Assembly (NCBI RefSeq): GCF_025698545.1
Contig: NC_068577.1
Coordinates: 124,001-188,000 of the forward strand
Direction: 5' to 3'
Origin: Gossypium raimondii
Lineage: Eukaryota > Streptophyta > Magnoliopsida > Malvales > Malvaceae
Length of the DNA: 64,000 nt
A program made the translations under genes and the position numbers. Numbering within the stretch: the first letter of the stretch is position 1; every line of letters starts with the position of its first letter. Under the pieces are notes generated by a model. The model was not told the origin of the DNA and searched no databases. It saw only the letters and a program-made list of their open reading frames with translations. Shown here in pieces: positions 59,820 through 64,000 of the stretch.

Positions 59820-61184
59820 ATAATATTATCTAAACATTTGGATGTCTATCTATGTGTTGTAAAATGTCGAATATTTTATGATTGGTTTCATTAAAAAAAA
59901 ATGGTTTGTTATTGTCTCGAGGAGTTGTTTGGTTTCAAGATTGTGTACATTGATTGCTCTAAACAAATCTGGGTGTTGATGGTATAAAATATGAATTAAT
60001 TTGATGATATTATATTATAATATATTTAAAAAGTTATTTGAGTTGTTATCAGGTCTCAATTTAATCTTTTATTTTACAAAACAATAAATATTATTTAAGG
60101 GTAATTTTATTTTTCATATAAAATGTAGATTCGAATACATATATAATAAAATTTAATATCTTAAAATTTACTATTTCAATAAGTTTATGAAGTGTTATAT
60201 ATCGAGAGATATAAATAAGTTCAAATTTTATCATGTGTAAAATCTTCGATAAACAACCTAGATAGATGTTGTAAAGTCTTAAAAGATGATCCTAAAATGT
60301 ATTGAAAGCATATAAGTTTGGAGATTGTTAATGAGATATGTTAAGATAAACTATGAACAAAGTAATGATTAATTTTAAAAATCATTGAAAATTAATAAAT
60401 TTTTAAATAAATATAAAATATTTATAATTATAATTATTTTTAAATAAAATTTTCATTATTAGTGTTACATATTATCATTTATTATAATTTGATAATCACC
60501 TATTGAGACGTTATCATTCAAGCAGCATTTAGTATTAATTAAAAGATTTGTTTTCATTATAAAAAATGTTTGATTTTCATTATTATTTTATACATTCATA
60601 TTTACTAACACTTTTTTATGTAATATAATACAAAAATATAAAATGGGTTGAGTTGGGCGAAATTCAGACTGTAAATAGTAAAACTCAAACTCGAACAAAA
60701 TTATAAGGGAGCAGCTCATTTTTGAGTCTTATACTTTTGTTTAAATCATTTCATATTTTAAGTGGACATTTAAACTTTGACGAATAGCAATTCTTAAAGA
60801 GATATATTCACCTATAATATATAAAAAATAAAATAAAAATTATGTAAGTAATAATTAGAAGAGAAGGATCAATTTAACCACTAAAAAATTTATTCCAATC
60901 TTCATGGATGAAGTCTTAACAATATCCCACTTTTAAAAAAAGGTATAAAGCATATAAATATTAAATATATGTATTCTATATATTCCAAACTTGTTACCAT
61001 ATAAAGTACAAAGGTGATGGGATGAATTCAAAGGTAAACCAAGCTGCTATCTATGAGCAGTACTATAAACCTTAAAACTCAACTACTTGGAGTCATATCT
61101 ACAAGCCTACTTACTCACCTTTGTAAATGACCAACAATTCGTTTAGTATATTCATCGTATTCTTTACTAAGATGTCACGTTTAG
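59820..61184. other. Spacer between DUF247 copies, with an orphan upstream flank
   Basis: AT-rich to about 60930. Then 60940-61125 repeats the proximal DUF247 upstream flank ('ggtataaagcatat', 'ccaaacttgttaccata', 'aaagtacaaaggtgatggg', 'caactacttggagtcata', 'ctactcacctttgt') but no DUF247 coding sequence follows. This is a third, gene-less copy of the unit. Confidence 0.65.
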
Positions 61185-62198
61185 CCTTTTCTCCTTTAAT
61201 TTTTTTTTGCTTAAAAAAACTTTATGCTGCAATGTTTATCTTCTTTTTCTTAAAACAATCTTCTTTCCTTTACCAACATTTAAGTTATTTTTGTCAATAA
61301 GTGTTGAGTGAAATAATAAGGCACATTGTACTCTTAAGAGAAAACGCGATTTTAACCTTTAAAACGACATTATCAGAAGGGACAATCACAAATTTTGAAT
61401 ATGAATCGTAAAACTAAAAATTTTAATAATAGTTGAATTATTACTAATGTAATTTACCTTTAAATGAAAGCAAACATAAATTCAATTTCCACTTAACGAA
61501 ACAATTGCCAACCTGTAATATCTGCCATGTGCTTACTTTAATTATAATATACCATGCTTTTATGTTACTTGAAATTAAGTGTAAGAATTAAATATGAATA
61601 TATTTAATTTTTTCAAGTTTTCGTATATTTGAAATATTCTTTGTTTTAAAATTTTTTATCTTAATATGTGTTATACATGAATATCAAACACCAATACTTC
61701 AAACATACAATCGTTTAATAAATAGCCATTGAACACCTAAGCTTGATAGAACAAACATGTTTGTCTACATAAATGAAGAAATCTAATAAGAAATTACAGT
61801 GTTCTTTCATTCTCATAATTCAACTATATAATAATTTATATAATGATATGCAACACCATGAGAGTTTGGGTCTATGTAAGTTATAAGGTCTGCATCACTC
61901 GATTAGAGTAAACATATTATAAACTTGAAGATGTTAAATGAGTTCAAGTTTAAATATTACCATCTTATTATTTTCCGTCTTAACAATCACTCTTGCAAAA
62001 AAAGTATAAAGCATATAGTAATATACCAAACTTGTTACCATAATAAAGTACAAAGATGATGGGATCAATCAAGCACAAATTAAAATACAATCTCTAAGTA
62101 CTATAAAGCTTAACATTCAGCTACTTGGAGCCGTACCTGGTAACAAATAAAGCCTGCTCACCTTTCTCTTTAATGCCCAGTAGATTTACCTCCAACCA
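61185..62198 (+). repeat. DUF247 tandem unit B, upstream flank
   Basis: Counterpart of 52060-53476. The last 200 bp, from about 61997, are nearly identical to unit A and probably hold the promoter and leader. 61310-61430 contains the SINE-like segment also seen near 48850. Confidence 0.75.
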
Positions 62199-63566
62199 AT
62201 GGATACAATTATCGAAATGCCTGCAGAGCCATTGAATTCCATGGAGGAAAAGATGAAGGAATTTGATTCTGCCTTGCATGAAGTCCAAAACCAAAAACAA
62301 CAACAAGCACAAGGTTCAACACCTCCTCAAACAACCAAACCTTTGATACAAAGAGTTTCACCACTCTTACTCAATATGAAGGCGGATTTTCAGATATGTT
62401 TCGAACCAAGGCTGGTAGCTCTCGGCCCTTTCCACCACGATAACCCCAAGTTCCAGCGTGCCGAGCAGTCCAAGCTTAAATTCGCCGCTCTCTTCGTGCA
62501 TGTCAGCGGTACTAACCGTGATGACCTGTTCGACAAGGTCAAGGCACAGATAGATGATTTGAGGAAGTGCTATAAGCCGGAGGACGTTGAAGCTTACGAC
62601 AATGACAAGCTAGCTTGGGTGTTGTTCGTTGATGGTTGTGCAGTGCTGTGTGCTGTACGCTATGGTATGGAAGGCAAGTTTGATGAGTTGAATACAAAAG
62701 CTGATCTTTTGATATTTGCACAACTTGATTTGTTTTTGCTAGAAAACCAACTTCCTTACAAGCTGCTTAAGATATTGATTGGCTCAGCCAAAGATTCCCA
62801 AATATGGGAACAATCAATCACAGACTTTATAGCTCACAACCTTATGACAAACACAGAACATCGGAAGGGAAAACATGTAGATGGTGATAAAGATTATGCA
62901 CATCTTTTGGAGCGGTTACGTGACGAGCTCCTGACAGGGGAGGAAATGAAGATAGAAAATAGCAAGATTGGTAGGATGCTGCTGTCTTGGGGAGACAGTC
63001 GCAGACATAGGAAAACGTTTCGAAGCATAAAGGAACTTAAAGAATCGGGGATACACGTGAAGCCGAGCACGACGAAGAACCTCAAGGACATCCACTTTTA
63101 TTGCAACTTCTTGGGGAAACTGATGATGCCGCGCTTGTTGGTGGACGATTCGACGGCTTCCAAGTTCTTGAACTTGGTAGCTTTAGAGATGTGTCGGGAT
63201 TTCAAGAACGATTTCGAGGTCACATCGTACTTATGTTTCATGGACACACTCATTGATTCAGCAGATGACGTTAAGGAGCTGCGAGTTACGGGCATACTGC
63301 ATAATTATTTTGGCAGTGATGAAGAAGTGGCCAACCTTTTCAATAAAATGAGCAGGGATTTGGTGCCGGACCAGGGAAGGTACGAAAAAGTCATAAAAGA
63401 CATCCATAAGTACTGCAACAATCCATGGACGGATGCCTTGGCTCAAGTCTATTACACCTATTTTAGTACCCCATGGACTTTCCTTGCCTTTATTGGTGCC
63501 ATTATAGGCCTTCTTTTCTCTGCCATTCAAGCTTATTTCTCGTTGCCACAGAACAGAAATAGTTAA
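62199..63566 (+). CDS. DUF247 (UPF0481) membrane protein, intact copy
   Basis: A 455-residue single-exon protein, typical length for the plant DUF247 family. Visible family landmarks: RVSPLLLNMKADFQICFEPRL then ALGPFHH (the conserved 'P..v.iGPyHh' start), AQLDLFLLENQLPYKLL (the DLLLLENQIP motif, about residues 172-188), a central IKELKESGIHV, LVALEM, and the C-terminal YFSTPWTFLAFIGAIIGLLF hydrophobic segment (about 424-443) with a short QAYFSLPQNRNS tail. The family is plant-specific, usually plasma-membrane anchored by this C-terminal helix; biochemical activity is unknown, with members linked to defence and, in grasses, self-incompatibility. A Gln-rich stretch (KQQQAQG) lies near residue 35. 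Tandem duplicate of the dead gene at 53477-59819; purifying selection is likely but not tested. Confidence 0.9.
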   Translation: MDTIIEMPAEPLNSMEEKMKEFDSALHEVQNQKQQQAQGSTPPQTTKPLIQRVSPLLLNMKADFQICFEPRLVALGPFHHDNPKFQRAEQSKLKFAALFVHVSGTNRDDLFDKVKAQIDDLRKCYKPEDVEAYDNDKLAWVLFVDGCAVLCAVRYGMEGKFDELNTKADLLIFAQLDLFLLENQLPYKLLKILIGSAKDSQIWEQSITDFIAHNLMTNTEHRKGKHVDGDKDYAHLLERLRDELLTGEEMKIENSKIGRMLLSWGDSRRHRKTFRSIKELKESGIHVKPSTTKNLKDIHFYCNFLGKLMMPRLLVDDSTASKFLNLVALEMCRDFKNDFEVTSYLCFMDTLIDSADDVKELRVTGILHNYFGSDEEVANLFNKMSRDLVPDQGRYEKVIKDIHKYCNNPWTDALAQVYYTYFSTPWTFLAFIGAIIGLLFSAIQAYFSLPQNRNS

Positions 63567-64000
63567 ACTCCTTGAATCCAGCCCTTTACACTGTGCTTTC
63601 AACCATTTGTTTTTATTATAGTATATATACAATATCCTGCCTCCATTGTTTGCCAGCCTAGTGCCACATTTTCCACTTTGTTTTATAATAAGGGGTTGTT
63701 TGGTTTCATGTTGTAACTCTTTTTTCTTTTTTAATTTCTAAAACGATTATAAAAACCGGCTTTTGTAATTGGATTTATTGGTGATGAAATATATGGGTGA
63801 TTTATTTGTATATTTAATGGAAAATTTTATTTGAATATTACTTCCAATTCGAATAAAATTAAATTTAGATTATAAATTCAAAAGAATAAAAAATATGTCG
63901 ATCTACATCGATGCTTTTTAACTACCTTTGATTCTTTTCTTAGCCATGAAAAAACAAAGGAGAAATGGGGTATGAGGATTAATATCACCAAAGATACTAA
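63567..64000. other. DUF247 3' flank
   Basis: 3' UTR and AT-rich downstream sequence. No other gene recognised; the minus-strand frame at 63258-63632 is a shadow of the DUF247 coding region. Confidence 0.5.

Noticed and set aside
1..64000. CRISPR arrays, operons or other bacterial-type systems
   Set aside because: No regularly spaced short repeats with unique spacers and no prokaryotic gene layout; the window is plant nuclear DNA.

Overview
This is nuclear plant DNA. Evidence: AT-rich intergenic sequence, genes split by many GT-AG introns, plant-specific gene families (MORN-type PIP5K, OSR/ARGOS-like, DUF247) and a dense layer of LTR retrotransposons, MITEs and SINEs. The repeat style (a 2.3-kb gypsy-type solo LTR ending in TGTCAACA, 'tcgcgacat' minisatellite units, a CCCTAG-rich LTR head) suggests a eudicot of the Malvaceae, probably cotton (Gossypium). 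The species call is inference.

Layout. 1-5.1 kb is repeat-rich flank. It holds a 3 x 70-bp minisatellite, two Harbinger-like MITEs and a degenerate array whose units each carry a CACGTG G-box. 5485-12777 is a complete 16-exon ORC4 gene (+ strand, 421 codons) with an E2F-type site about 220 bp upstream. 15668-20810 is a complete 8-exon PIP5K gene (+ strand, 777 codons; eight MORN repeats plus a lipid-kinase domain). Introns of both genes carry solo LTRs, MITEs and SINEs.

21-40 kb: a nested LTR insertion (a gypsy solo LTR inside another LTR) is followed by two OSR/ARGOS-like microprotein genes on the minus strand (26.3 and 30.9 kb). Between them lies a broken copy of the 3' end of PIP5K, so the second OSR gene arose with a tandem segmental duplication whose unit was [PIP5K 3' end + OSR gene]. 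A third, more diverged OSR-like gene is at 39.1 kb. 40-52 kb is gene-poor: MITEs, SINE-like units, a dead copia reverse-transcriptase fragment and a copia solo LTR.

52-64 kb is a tandem duplication of a DUF247 (UPF0481) gene. The downstream copy (62199-63566, 455 codons) is intact with a C-terminal membrane segment. The upstream copy is dead: it has an in-frame stop, an altered C terminus and a 5.0-kb Ty1/copia element (54419-59442, minus orientation, perfect 5-bp target-site duplication TGGTG) inserted in its coding region. A third copy of the upstream flank, without a gene, lies at about 60.94 kb.

ORC4 and PIP5K are single-copy-looking housekeeping or signalling genes. The OSR and DUF247 loci are the evolving, tandemly duplicated part of the window. 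No bacterial-type system, rRNA or functional tRNA gene was seen. The most unusual signals are the PIP5K relic that dates the OSR duplication, the G-box array before ORC4, and a patchy alteration of CAG/CTG words inside the copia element that may reflect CHG methylation or methylation-linked sequencing error.
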